Of a stretch of 64,000 nt of DNA, positions 1-10,560 are shown piece by piece. The notes under the pieces are model-generated. The model saw nothing but the letters and a program-made list of their open reading frames with translations, was not told where the DNA came from and ran no database searches. A program made the position numbers and the translations under genes. The DNA lies in the NCBI GenBank assembly GCA_963978905.1, contig OZ022256.1, positions 50,144,001 to 50,208,000 of the forward strand, given 5' to 3'. Each line of letters starts with the position of its first letter. Positions within the stretch are counted from its first letter, which is position 1. The stretch is from Trichostrongylus colubriformis. Its lineage: Eukaryota > Nematoda > Chromadorea > Rhabditida > Trichostrongylidae.

Positions 1-818
1 CAAGCGCTTCTTGTGTAATAAAACCTCAGACATCTCTCTCATCGCTAAAATGACACCTTTATCAATGAAAATCGCACGATATTTTTTGAAGACAGATTCT
101 AAGCCTTCATAAAATAATGGCTGTGCTTGAACAATGCTTTGAATAGTCAATTTGGAGAAGGTATTAATTCCACATGAAAGTGTGAAGATGGGCTAAAAAC
201 ACAAATTTACACTGCTGTGTTCAGAAGGAAAACCGCTGATGAAGGATGTGAAAATTATACCACTGTAAGGGATCCATTTTCATCTATTATAGCCTTCCTA
301 TTCTCTGATATCGTTGTCTCAAGTAAGTGAACGCTAATTGCCTCCCAATTACCCTGCACTGATCAAGTGTCGGTGTCTCGCGGTGTTACCACATCACATC
401 GGTATGTATATTATGAACAGCCGATATCCAGAAAGCAGGAAGGCTATAATAGATAAAAAATGAATCCGTTACAGTGAAATAATTTTCACATCTGAATGTT
501 TAAAAACAGTTGCGACTCCAAAATATTTATTCAAAAGACTCAAAAGACCTCTCAAAAGTCTCGAAACCCTTGAAAATATTTTTGCAATATTTCGGCGTAT
601 AACGCCTTCTTCAGGCCTGAAACTGTGGTGGTTAGCTAATTATATATGATATAATTGCTTACGGCCCCGTCACAAAAATATTTTTGGCGTGACCCACCCA
701 GCCAGAGACGAATGGTGCAGGAAATGATAAACCCACCCGGTCGCACCCTTAAATAGTGAGGACGTTACGACAGTAGATATGAGAGAGATCATGCAGTAAT
801 CAAAAATGATTACTGTGA

Positions 819-1118
819 TCAAGTGAAGATATGAAGAATGTCACGTAGTTCGTCCTTACTATTTATTTCTGGTTTATTTCTGGTGATATTTATTTCTGGT
901 GATAACCGCTTTATTTCAAGGGCCTCCAGAATTTTTCTTTCTACAGGATTGTCTATTGAGCGGTGCACTACTTTAATACCGATTGTGGGGGGTGTTTCAT
1001 GGGCATGTACCTTTGTACGATGATTGGAGAAACTGCTATTGGGATAAGATGATGGATTTACTAATGCTCTGCGGTGTTCATCAATGCGTTTGTAGAGCGG
1101 TCTCTTAGTTTCTCCAAC
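819..1118 (-). pseudogene. GIY-YIG endonuclease C-terminus (left PLE copy, truncated)
   Basis: The minus-strand frame matches the plus-strand copy at 1282-1560 almost residue for residue. It begins at YVGETKRPLYKRIDEH, the start of the GIY-YIG core, runs through the conserved RKILEALEIKRLSPEIN segment and stops at 819. A short internal duplication, roughly 'EINITRNKPEIN', is absent from the right copy. The Cys-rich linker and everything upstream are missing, because homology between the arms ends near 1118. It is therefore a truncated remnant and cannot be an autonomous element. Confidence 0.7.
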
Positions 1119-1167
1119 GTACTCAATATTCCGTCCTCCGCCTAATCTCAAACGTATACTCACATAT

Positions 1168-1560
1168 TCAAGGGTTTACGAGGATAGATGTGGAAGAGAG
1201 GGGTGCAGTCACTGTGATAACCATAAAATATGCCAGCTTCGGGGAACGGTATATCTAATAGAATGCCAAGGATGTGGGCAAATGTACGTTGGAGAAACTG
1301 AGAGACCGCTCTACAAACGCATTGATGAACACCGCAGAGCATTAGTAAATCCATCATCTTATCCCAATAGCAGTTTCTCCAATCATCGTACAAAGGTACA
1401 TGCCCATGAAACACCCCCCACAATCGGTATTAAAGTACTGCACCGCTCAATAGACAATTCCGTAGAAAGAAAAATTCTGGAGGCCCTTGAAATAAAGCGG
1501 TTATCACCAGAAATAAATAGTAAGGACGAACTACGTAACATTCTTCATATCTTCACTTGA
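1168..1560 (+). pseudogene. GIY-YIG endonuclease with Cys-rich linker (right PLE copy)
   Basis: This open frame reads through CGREGCSHCDNHKIC, a Cys/His-rich linker, then VYLIECQGCGQMYVGET, the GIY-YIG core, then RPLYKRIDEHRRAL and a C-terminal helix. It stops at 1558-1560. The combination of zinc-ligand-like linker and GIY-YIG is typical of the 3' end of Penelope-like ORFs, where the nuclease nicks target DNA to prime reverse transcription. The reverse transcriptase part that should precede it is absent, so it is a 5'-truncated insertion. The frame has no internal stop, which suggests it is relatively young. Confidence 0.75.
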
Positions 1561-2190
1561 TCACCGTAATCATTTTTGATTACTGCATGATCTCTCTCAT
1601 ATCTACTGTCGTAACGTCCTCACTATTTAAGGGTGCGACCGGGTGGGTTTATCATTTCCTGCACCATTCGTCTCTGGCTGGGTGGGTCACGCCAAAAATA
1701 TTTTTGGGATGGGGCCGTAAGCAATTATATCATATATAATTAGCTAACCACCACAGTTTCAGGCCTGAAGAAGGCGTTATACGCCGAAATATTGCAAAAA
1801 TATTTTCAAGGGTTTCGAGACTTTTGAGGGGTCTTTTGAGTCTTTTGAATAAATATTTTGGAGTCGCAACTGTTTTTAAACATTCAGATAACCATGAGAC
1901 TCCGGAACAGCACAATATTAAATTTTCACATCCTTCATCAGCAGTTTTCTGAACACAGCAGTGTAAATTTATGTGTTTTTTGCCCATCTTCACGTTTTCT
2001 TGTGGAATTAATACCCTTTCTAACCCTTTCTAAATTGACGATTCAAAGCATTCTTAGAGCATAGCCATTATTTTATGAAGACTTAGAATCTGTTTTTCGA
2101 AGACAGAATGCGATCTGCATTGCTTGAAGATGTCATTTTAGCGATGAGAGAGAGGCCTGAGGCTGTATTATAAAAGAAGCGCTTGCCTGT

Positions 2191-2944
2191 AATGAGGAAG
2201 TTAAGATGATTCCTACAGTACCCAATTAGCAGTCTTTGAATGGTGAATGTTTTTTCAATTGATCGATTAATTCTGACGAAATGAGCCTGAAAACATTCAA
2301 AAATACCGTGACAAGCTCCTTCTGAAAAGTGTCCTCCCAAAACTTCGGGATAATGCACCGAAAAAATGATGTTTGTGCGTACAGTCCATTTCCCGACGGC
2401 TGGCAGGGCGAGGCCTACGGACTTGGATGAACGTGTATCGATCTCTCTCACCCCGCCACACACTCTCACCCTAGTCTGAAGGCCACGCCCTGCCAGCCTT
2501 CGGGAACTGAACTGTAACACGGACGAGCAATAAGTGTACTTGTGAATGTAGGTTCAAAACAGTCCGTGTCCTACCTGTTGGTAAAAAAGGAATTTCGCTT
2601 TTTCACCTCGAGGCTGGTGACTTACATATAAAAATTCAACATTTTATAGGCCGTCGAACTTGTCGCATCAACACTAATGCAAACTTCCGATTTTTTCTCA
2701 TTTTATCCACTTCAAACGAAGTGATGGTTTGCGCCGATTAATGCGTCGCCAGGTGTCGATTTTTCAAAAAATGTGTGCGGTATTGTATTCTAACGATTCG
2801 GAATACGTGGAAGTAAAAAAAAAGATTACATTGTCATATTTCCGTGGAAACAGAATAGCAGAAACACGATTTGCAGTCATAACTGACACCGCAAGCGCCT
2901 GGTTAAGCCCTTCAAATATGACAACTTTAAGAAATTAATTCTTA
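2191..2944. other. Non-coding interval with a dispersed GC-rich repeat
   Basis: No supportable gene is seen. Bases about 2385-2520 carry an imperfect palindrome around 'cagtccatttcccgacggctgg' and 'ccagccttcgggaactgaac'-type ends. Similar 'cgacccctggcagggcgtggcc' sequence occurs at 11275-11310, so this is one copy of a dispersed element. Confidence 0.4.
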
Positions 2945-3229
2945 TCATTTTTGAGGTTCACGCTGAGAAATTGAATTGAAAGTGATTTCTAACGCACCTG
3001 AACCCCAAGCCACGATCAGGAAGACATACACATACGGCTTTCCAAGAGCTTTATAGACACTGGTGAACCAGCCCCACTTTGGGAATACCGCACCAAAATA
3101 ATTATTGAGAAGATTCACTGTAAATATCGTGAGTAGAACTCCCAAACAAAAGCGAACAACATGAAGAATTTCTCGATGAAAATTTTTTGTCTCTAGTGCT
3201 ATTTTGAGCTTTCGTTCGATATACGTCAT
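2945..3229 (-). CDS. Putative small two-pass membrane protein (unrecognised)
   Basis: A 94-residue ATG-initiated frame begins MTYIERKLKIALETK. It has a basic N-terminus and two hydrophobic stretches: roughly residues 24-50 (VVRFCLGVLLTIFTVNLL) and 67-84 (YVYVFLIVAWGSGALEI). An aromatic loop, FPKWGWF, lies between them. Composition and codon use look coding, unlike the surrounding repeats. No family is recognised. It may be a complete single-exon gene or one exon of a longer one, since 'aatttctcag' near the 3' end could be a splice acceptor. No homologous copy is seen elsewhere in the window, which argues against a transposon origin. Confidence 0.45.
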   Translation of the reverse strand: MTYIERKLKIALETKNFHREILHVVRFCLGVLLTIFTVNLLNNYFGAVFPKWGWFTSVYKALGKPYVYVFLIVAWGSGALEITFNSISQREPQK

Positions 3230-3409
3230 TCCTTATGGACATGTGATGATTTTGTTTTATTATCGAATACTTTTATAATTATCATCTGCTATCTTAATGT
3301 GAGTTCCTCTGCAACTGATTGTAGACAGCATTGAAGGGTGAGTGATTGGGTTTATGTCGCTAGGCTCAGCCCCTGCAGCTAACTTCCCAATGGGGCGCAT
3401 GAGCCATCG

Positions 3410-3930
3410 TTACCACCTTAAAGGCAGCATTAGGAGAAAGTCGGACGAAAAGTAAAAGAAGTAGTGAATGTGAAAGTCGAGATGCCTAGTAACAGGACAG
3501 TGAAGAAAAAACGGATGGAAATGGCCAAAAACCCGAGAAATAGGACCCCCTTTCCACTGTTGATTCTCGAAACGGACGACTTGTCCGTCAAGAGGGGAGT
3601 AGTCTGATTTAGTTTTCCATTGGCATGTTGCCAAGTAAACACAAAGGAATGTTTGGATATACGACAGCATCTATTTTTTGGAGTGAGCTTCGACTAAAAC
3701 CGCGAAAGCGCGCCGCAAAGCCTTCGATCCTGCCGCGTCTCCTTGACCGTTTCCACCCCAGTCAGGGAATTACGTCATCCGAAGGCGGCATCGGCATGTC
3801 AAGAGGCGGGGCAGATGGGCGGCTGCGGCGTTTTGCGGCGTTTCTACAGCACGGAGGGGCGCTATTTCACCGGGATTTCGCTACAGGTAGCCCTTTTAGA
3901 CCCAGGACTACCATGTGAGGACTTCATGTA
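3410..3930. repeat. Dispersed repeat, copy 1 (pair with 26120-26610)
   Basis: Bases 3421-3750 align with 26130-26460. Shared blocks include 'gaaagtcgag', 'aggacccccttt', 'gttttccatg', 'tgccaagtaaa' and 'gacagcatctatttt'. Frames on the minus strand are open in both copies but poorly conserved, so coding status is uncertain. The two copies look old. Confidence 0.5.
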
Positions 3931-3968
3931 GGGATTTCTCCATTACAACATTACCCCTGATGCTGTCT

Positions 3969-4145
3969 TAAGGCCGCGTTCATACCTTGCTGTGCCGGCG
4001 GCAGGGCTTGGCTGCCTGTCTCTGCGTTCTCGCCTGTGCCACCCTGTCTTGTTGCTTGCGTCGCCTCTACACCACCCCCGTGCCACTCTGCCTCGCTGTC
4101 TATTAACGCAGCCAGCCATGTCTGCAAAGTATGAACGCAGGGTAA
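3969..4145. repeat. Short palindromic MITE, TTCATAC family, copy 1
   Basis: The ends read 'aaggccgcgttcatacctt' and, inverted, 'aagtatgaacgcagggtaa'. The same terminal motif bounds elements at 9214-9379 and 12764-12947. Length is about 175 bp with a GC-rich centre and no coding potential. It is a small non-autonomous DNA element; its superfamily cannot be decided. Confidence 0.6.
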
Positions 4146-4807
4146 CGCAGACCATCGACGCGTCTACTGCGCCGGGCAACTCGCTCATATCACCAAACCC
4201 TCGAATTCTCGTAACTGATATTTACCACATTAAGGACCTCGTAAATGAATACTGCAAATAACTGAGAAATGTCTAGTATTACAATTACTTGTAATACAAC
4301 TACCTCGGAGTAAGCAAGCAGTGCTTCAAATGTTACGCAGTGTTGAACATGTACAGGGATTGGAAAAAGCCGAAAAAAGAAAAAATAACCGGAATCCACA
4401 CTTAGTTCACTAGTCGAGGGGAATCTGGTCCGCAAAGGGTGCTCTTTTAAGGATCTTCGAACGCCTTTCAATTACGGAAACCTGAGGTTACGGTGATGTG
4501 GACGAGATGTCTGACGCGGAAGATGCGTCGGACGATCGACGTTAGTTGCAGCTACGGCCCGTGCAACTCATCGACAAAATAGCTGCAAGATACCGCGTCT
4601 AACGACCGTCTTCTCTTCAGCATACTGTAGGGGTCACAAAAACTGGCTGAGCATACATACCTACCACCTTCGAGGAACAGGCAAGTCAGGTAAATCCTAT
4701 TAGGCGGTAAACTTAATTTCAGCCAACGACACTTGCTCAAAAAAAGGGTAACAAGTGTAAGTTTTACTGAAAGCGCAAATGTCTTTTCTGATTTGTTTTT
4801 TCCTTAG
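4146..4807. repeat. Diverged copy of palindromic element (see 11450-11995)
   Basis: Bases 4160-4270 resemble 11530-11650 (shared 'caactcg...tcaccaaaccctcgaattctcg' pattern). Bases 4495-4570 ('gtggacgagatgtctgacgcgg ... cagctacggcccgtgcaactc') resemble 11885-11960. It therefore looks like an old copy of the same fold-back repeat. No gene is seen. Confidence 0.4.
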
Positions 4808-4853
4808 TAAAGAACAAATCAAAGAGGAAATTGCCCGAAAAAGACTGGCAACA
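4808..4853 (+). CDS. Possible small internal exon (unassigned)
   Basis: A strong acceptor (tttttccttag) and a consensus donor (gtgagtg) bracket 46 bases. In one frame these encode KEQIKEEIARKRLAT, a charged helix-like peptide. The splice-site pair and the peptide composition suggest a real exon, but no neighbouring exon in phase was found. It could be chance. The frame stays open for 50 more codons past the donor. Confidence 0.25.
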
Positions 4854-5006
4854 GTGAGTGATGAGCGCAAATTCGTTCACACACACTACACTATTAGCAG
4901 GGTGTTGCTAAAACTGTCAAAAAAAAAACCAACGAGTATAGTGCTTTCTAAAAACCATCTGTTCAGATCGCTGCAGCGCGGTCTAGTTGTTATTACACGA
5001 TTTTGA

Positions 5007-5842
5007 AGAGTTGGAGAAGTGCGGAGATGTTTGGTGATTTAATGCTTCGACAATGGTACAGTTTTATGGCCACAGTAATAAAAGTGTCAGGAAAATGAGA
5101 AGAAAGCTGCGGAAACCTGAAAATGATTTGCTTTATAGCTTACATCGAGTTCCCGGTATAAATGCTTTTTCTCAGCGGAAAAATGGCGAAAATTAAGTTT
5201 AGCACCTAATATTTGAATTGCCCCTGGACGTAAGGCAGTAAAAGATATCGCCTAGAAAATGGTGGCAAGTTCACTCAGTGGAATCATTGTCGTTTCGTTT
5301 AAAAGATTTTTCTTGAGGAAGAAGGATAACCACCTAATGATGAAGTATGGATTCACACAAGGGTCTGAGGCCCTCTTGGCTAAGTTATAATAATTACCTA
5401 AAAACTGAAAGAATAAAATAAAATAAAAATCTAAGGTAATCTGCAACATTTGTGAAACATCGCAAGTCATCGATATCTTGGCTGCAGTTCACCAGTTATG
5501 GCAAAAGCCTCCTTAATTTAGTTTAGAGAAGGATAGCACAAGCATCCTTACGGGAAGTAAGCAGCCTAGGGACAGAAAGAGAAGTGAGAGAATCTTTTTT
5601 CTTCTTCCAACTATTGTTGGTCCTATGAAAGAAAGGTCTGAATCGAGAGCGCCAACTAAAACGATGAACCAACGGCTACTTTTATGTCGAACTTCAACTT
5701 TTATGATGTCTGCTTTCTATCGGTCATATATGTACTCTCCATCTCAACCCACAAACAACACCATGATGGCAGGCTCCTGTGGTGCATTTCAATCGAGGTA
5801 GAGTTTTCGCAGGCAAGCTCATCAAAAAGCATTCTGCATATA
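5007..5842. other. Interval without recognised features
   Basis: AT-rich sequence with no supportable exon, RNA gene or repeat copy that could be identified. Confidence 0.4.
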
Positions 5843-6342
5843 CAGTAGCGCTCAAAAGTCTTCGGCCAAAACTTTTTTGTCGAAACTTTTTTCTGCTTGA
5901 TCAAATTTGACAATTTTAATATGTCATGCCTGAACCTATGTATTGCCAACATTTCGTTCTACTTGGGTGCCGCTTGACTCTTTTCATGGTTTTTTACAAG
6001 AATTTACTACAGGACCACCGAAAAAGAAGAAAAAGGCTTGGTTAGGAAAAACGGCTTTCTTTACAAAAACAAAATGAGCAAGCCTCAGAGAGCATTAATA
6101 TTTTGTGGAAAGACCACGACTTTTGATCACAGCAAGACGGCATAGCGATGGCACTCCAAAAACAAAAAAATTCATATAACCACGTAACCTACACCGTTGA
6201 GCGCCAAAATAGTATATTAATCATGCAGTATTTCCAAGTACAACATACTAAAATTTCCCTTAGACCGGTGCAGTTGCAAAAAAGTTACAAGTGAAAAACC
6301 CAAGTGAAAGACCATTTCGCCGAAGACTTTTGAGCGCTAGTG
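5843..6342. mobile_element. Tc1/mariner-type MITE, family 'CAGTAGCGCTCAAAAG', copy 1
   Basis: The 500 bp element has terminal inverted repeats beginning CAGTAGCGCTCAAAAG and ending CTTTTGAGCGCTAGTG. It is flanked by TA on both sides (5841-5842, 6343-6344). The body is a long palindrome with no transposase. Three further copies lie at 18473-18978, 35387-35907 and 40421-40923. TA duplication and 'CAGT' ends are typical of Tc1/mariner-mobilised elements. Confidence 0.85.
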
Positions 6343-6530
6343 TAAGTGTGTAACACGACATTCAAACAGGCCATCATTGGCTACAAGCGATGTGTTAGTT
6401 CCTTGTAAATTGGTGAAGTGCTAAGGGAAGTGGCTGCCAAATCATCACATCTCTTGACACAGGTCGAGTGTTGTGGCACACATCAGCCATATATTACTGT
6501 TCTAACAATTACAGAAACTGTTCTTCTCAC

Positions 6531-6744
6531 CTATGTCAACAATTCCTGTGGCAATGCAGAGTTTATAAAACGAGCTTGTCAGTAGAATAATTTTCTTTTT
6601 CTGAGCATCAATCATGGCGTATACGAGTAGTGTGTAAAGAGGAACCGTAATAATCCAGAAAACTAAACTAATCACTTCGGCAACTAAAACCGGTTCACCG
6701 TTGAGGTATGGGCGACTGGTGGTCAATTGGTCGACGGGCCGATG
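6531..6744 (-). CDS. Serpentine chemoreceptor (7TM GPCR) exon, partial gene
   Basis: An acceptor (TTTCAG) before 6744 and a donor (G|GTGAGA) after 6531 bound 71 codons plus one base. The peptide begins HRPVDQLTTSRPYLNG. One transmembrane helix follows (AEVISLVFWIITVPLYTLLVYAMI), then a basic loop (QKKK), then SSFYKLCIATGIVDI. A first helix followed by 'SSFYKL...GI.DI' is characteristic of nematode serpentine receptor families such as Srv or Srg. These are chemosensory GPCRs in ciliated neurons. The remaining six helices are not found on either side: downstream is a MITE and non-coding sequence. The gene is either split by long introns or a fragment. Confidence 0.55.
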
Positions 6745-7369
6745 CTGAAATGGCTAAATGAGCCGAATAAAGCATAACATAGCTGAAAGTTTTTGAAGAG
6801 GACACACATAGCAATTTGGCTCTTCTTCTGCAATGACGACCACTGGTGGTGGTAAGGAAGAAGTTTCCATCGAATTATTCGGATTAGGTCCTATAAAAAC
6901 GGTTCCTGAATAATTTAGTTCACATAAGCCTCTATAGCAAATAATGACGCGAAAGAAGTTACAAACTTGCAAATAAGCGCATCAAATCCTTCTGAAAGTA
7001 GGCGCACTTTGTCGAACTTTTTGAGATAATGGCTTCTATTCAATATTAGAAATTCCTTTTCTGTAGCCTTAGAAGCTCGAGGAATTGTTCTTGGAATTAC
7101 CACATTATACGGTATGCTGTTTCAGAAAAAGTGCGTCGCCGTAGACACCTAGGTGCTTGCGTGTAATGGACAAGCTTATTGAATCAAGATAGTGCATTCT
7201 CGATTGATGTAAGCGAAAGAGCATTTATATGCTTTGTGGAAGGAAATGTTGAACTCCAGAGACATCATATAGATAATTAAGTTGTGACTCCTTTCATTGA
7301 ATACCACTCCCAATAAGAAGCAGATTGGACTCCCAATAAGAAGCAGATTGGATTTATGGAAAAGGTAGA
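6745..7369. other. Non-coding or weakly coding interval upstream of the receptor exon
   Basis: Short minus-strand frames occur (for example around 6915-7103) without a family signature or clear splice pairs. Two copies of 'ctcccaataagaagcagattgga' lie in tandem at about 7305-7350. No gene is called. Confidence 0.3.
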
Positions 7370-7925
7370 AGCCTAGTTATTGTAACAGTCCACTATAAAA
7401 AGCTTTAGGTTGATGATAATGTAAAGTCCGTCGTTCCCAGTGAGAATTTCCCCGCACGTAACACTGACCCGTCGGACCTCACACGCAGGGTACACCGGGA
7501 GTCTAGGATTCCTCAACAGGGGGGGGGGTCGTATTTGATCGAATAGGAGGGGCAGGGAAACGTACGTGCAGAATTCAGCGATCAGCACTAAAATCTAAAC
7601 CTTTCATAAGAAAATGGAAAGCGAAGGGTATATGAGAGCGAATATGTGTGAGGAAATGTGAAGTAAATATCTATTGCTTCAGATAAAAATACATAACAAT
7701 AAAGCGCATTGCAACTATACGATCCGGCAACAGTTACTGGTATTGCAGAAGTCAAAAAAGAGGGCAGGGTCGTCATTTGTTTCCGTAGAGAGGGGGGTCG
7801 CACTGAACAGCCTATCATCCTCGACACCCGGGAGTGCCCTGCTTGTACGTCACCCGGGCAAACAAGCATAACGTATAGGTCCATAATGAACATTCGAGAT
7901 CAGTGCAAAGTTTATTTCCATTTAA
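7370..7925. repeat. Dispersed repeat with G-rich ends, copy 1
   Basis: Bases 7490-7790 share blocks with 25330-25570 in reverse ('ggattcctcaac', 'gtcgtatttgatcgaatagg', 'cggcaacagttactgg', 'tgcagaagtcaaaaaagagg'). They also match 10270-10460 ('gagaattcctcgacagg', 'gagggaatgtgaa'). A G10 run lies at about 7520. The terminal motif resembles the end of the hAT-type element at 31930-34207, so this may be a related non-autonomous family. Confidence 0.5.
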
Positions 7926-8483
7926 CCCATTGACGACCGTGTGACACGATGACATGTCATAGTCTTAAAACTATATTTTAAGCCTCTTCAAACCTTTGTT
8001 CGATCTTTTTTTTTAATTATGAATACTTCAAACACAAAGGTTTTTACGCGAAGCATGGTCCAAGAAAATAACTCTCTATTCTTGAATTATTGAGCTTTCA
8101 GATAAATGGGTGGATAAATATGTAAATATTCGTTTGGTGTGAAGCGTGGTGTACCTTCATGGTGGTCATTCTCACAAACTCTGAATAAGACGCCATTCGG
8201 TGGCCAATCCACTTTCTAGTAGCAGTCTATTGACATTTTGATTCATTTCACTTTCATCAAAAAGGATGTATTCTTATTTGAAAGGGCAAAGCTTGATACA
8301 AGTGTGGTTTATGTATTATCATAGATACAGGTAAGAACCTAATTACAGTGTAAAAGGGTGAATCCCAATAAAGGTGCCTCTGTGGGACCGTGTGACACGA
8401 CGTCGTGTCACACGCGGAGAGTGGGAAAATCCCGCGCGGTCCCACGCGCCAGACAAGTATAAATGCGGCGGTCGTCAATGGGG
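7926..8483. mobile_element. piggyBac-like MITE with TTAA target duplication
   Basis: The ends are TTAA|CCCATTGACGACCG and CGGTCGTCAATGGGG|TTAA. This gives a 558 bp element flanked by TTAA (7922-7925 and 8484-8487) with inverted termini. Subterminal palindromes 'tgtgacacga...tcgtgtcaca' are present near both ends. TTAA duplications with C-rich termini are diagnostic of piggyBac-type insertion. There is no transposase, so it is non-autonomous. A partial relative ('gttgacgaccgtgtggcaaatgtcgtgtcaca') lies at about 20900-20945. Confidence 0.75.
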
Positions 8484-8539
8484 TTAAACACAAACTCGGT
8501 TGATTAGTACTAATCAATATTCCACCGACTCTCACAGAT

Positions 8540-8850
8540 CAGATGGTTGATCTACCATGATCAATTGGATTGCCTCACTTGATCGATGGCAGCGGTGCAA
8601 AGCAAATGTGCTGGATGTGCAAAAAAAATAGTCACAAAGGGATGCCGAGAGAGTTTGATTGTGTTGTTATATGATTTTGTGTTAGCAGTCTACAAGGTTT
8701 TTTCATGAAATCTCTCCTAGAATGCACCTAAACTAGGTTGTGAATACAATAAGTTCTTTAAGTTCTGTATCCTCTTTTTTCACAAGGTTCTCTTTGTTTC
8801 ATTACAAAATGTGTGAAGGTAATCTATGAAGCTTTTTCTGCTTTGCGAAA
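8540..8850. repeat. Dispersed repeat, pair with about 25860-26060
   Basis: Shared blocks include 'ccatgatcaattggatt', 'gcaaagcaaatgtgctggatgtgcaa', 'tatgattttgtgttagcagtctacaagg' and 'aaatc...gtgcac/tt'. The copies are diverged and have no coding potential. Confidence 0.45.
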
Positions 8851-9213
8851 CTCTGCACTTTCTTTTCTGAATACTACAGCTCTCTGGTATCTAGGCTCAG
8901 GAATGGAATGCCTAGGAGGCAAAAGACCGTACTTTCGGCACCTGCTCTTGTTCACTTATCATCGAGATCCAAAAAGATGACATCCATTTTATGTCGAAAC
9001 ACATGAGGGGAATAATGCATCGATGTTCAGTATTTTGTTGTATTAAAGTTATTCATATATTGAAGTTATTCCTTTGAAAGAAACTTTGATAAAACCTCGA
9101 CTACAAGCGAATACGAGTAACTGGCAATAGTGCCGATTTCCTGGGTAATCTTTGAAAGTAACAAACAACTGAATGATCAAAAAAATCAAAAAAAGCAGGG
9201 CTCCGTAGAGTAG
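8851..9213. other. Interval without recognised features
   Basis: AT-rich, with no exon or repeat copy identified. Confidence 0.35.
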
Positions 9214-9379
9214 TTAGGCCGCGTTCATACTTTGTGCAGGCAAGGCGTGGCTGCGTTCACAGGCAGCGAGGCAGAGTGGCAGGGAGACGCAGGCAATGAG
9301 AAGGAGTGGCACAGGCGGAAACGCAGAAGCACGCAACCACGCCCTTCCGCTGGCACCGCAAAGTATGAATGCGACCTTA
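9214..9379. repeat. Short palindromic MITE, TTCATAC family, copy 2
   Basis: The left end is 'ttaggccgcgttcatacttt'. The right end is the inverted 'aaagtatgaatgcgacctta'. The 166 bp element has a GC-rich palindromic core built around 'ggcaaggcgtggctgcg' and 'cgcaaccacgccc'. Same family as 3969-4145 and 12764-12947. Confidence 0.7.
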
Positions 9380-10259
9380 TAGCTCTATTGAATACATATG
9401 TACATAGATACACTTTATAGGAAAACAAGAGAACACTGTGAAAAACGAGAATCAAAACTGAACGAACCTACGCAAAGCTGTGTTGTATTGACACCACCTA
9501 ATAATTACCATCTCTAGTAAATAAACATCAGTAATGATTTTGTATAAGGAGATAGTTAGATCTGCCCGCGATACATCACCTGATCATCCCCACAAATTTC
9601 GATATACACTGATTACTTTTTCGAGATTATTATTCGCCGTGAAGACGAATTGTGTCATTTCTAGGCGTTATTAGACTAAGAAATTCTGAATGCTTTCGCT
9701 CAAAGCGTCATAAGCCTCGCATAGCACGGAAATGGTCAGAATTCTAACTTCACAGTCTTGAGCAGGCAGCCTCATTTGCGGGTGGATCACGGACCGGGCT
9801 CGAGTACATCTTGCACCCGATTTTTTTCAACTCAAACAAGGAATGTTCATTATTCCGCATACGTCCATGCGGTTCTAAGAGAATTTGAATGCAGTCCTTC
9901 GCTTGTCATCGTCATCCTGCATAAAACAAGAAAACTTTCAATTACGGTTCAAAACGATTCATTCATTTATTCCTAGGAATTCATATAATTCTTTCATACT
10001 CATATTTTTCAGGATTTTTGTGACCCAAAAGTGTAACACAGCGAATTAATGAAGCAAATGAAACTCTGCAAAAGCAGCGGTACTAGTATCAAAAGGCTTT
10101 GAAAGTTTCCGAGGCATCCAGGGGCACTTGGAGTCCCAGAATAAAGGATGTTCAGGCACACCGTGCGATTGAATTAGTTATCGTGCTAATTAGTGAAAGC
10201 AGAACAAACGGCTTAGCAGTGAGAAAAATCGGTAAAAAAGCTTACGCCCAAATATGGGC
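9380..10259. other. Interval without recognised features
   Basis: No supportable exon, RNA or repeat copy was identified. Confidence 0.35.
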
Positions 10260-10560
10260 TCCTTCTCAGCTCACACCGGCAGTTGAGAATTCCTCGACAG
10301 GATTGGACGTACTTGACCGGACAGGAGGGGGGGGAGGGGGAGGGGGGGCAGGTGGGGGGTCGTCCCTACAGAGGTCAGTGATAAGCACTAGATCTAAGCA
10401 TTCAATAAGATGAGAAGCAAAAGTTACCTCACAGCGATCCCGTGTGAGGGAATGTGAAATAAATCAAGGTACTGTATTGTGGAGGTCGAAAAGGGAGGAG
10501 GAATCGTATATCCTCCGTGTGAGGGGGGGGGGGGGTGGGTTGTACTGGAGCGGCTATACT
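10260..10560. repeat. Dispersed repeat with G-rich ends, copy 2 (partial)
   Basis: Contains 'gaattcctcgacagg', long G runs (10325-10365 and 10525-10540) and 'ggtcagtgataagcactagatctaa...gagggaatgtgaaataaat', matching the 7.4 kb and 25.3 kb copies. Confidence 0.45.

Larger units (their letters stand above)
1..2190. mobile_element. Head-to-head pair of Penelope-like element 3' fragments
   Basis: The first 2.2 kb is an imperfect inverted repeat. The left arm (about 1-1118) reads on the minus strand and the right arm (about 1168-2187) on the plus strand, with a short non-repeated centre. Each arm carries a GIY-YIG endonuclease reading frame followed by the same downstream sequence, including the ending near 'aagcgcttg'. 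The left arm has about 240 extra bases (near 240-480). C-terminal GIY-YIG domains are the hallmark of Penelope-like retroelements, which often sit in inverted or partial tandem arrangements. No reverse transcriptase domain is present, so these are 5'-truncated copies. The family assignment rests on the endonuclease and its Cys-rich linker. Confidence 0.75.
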
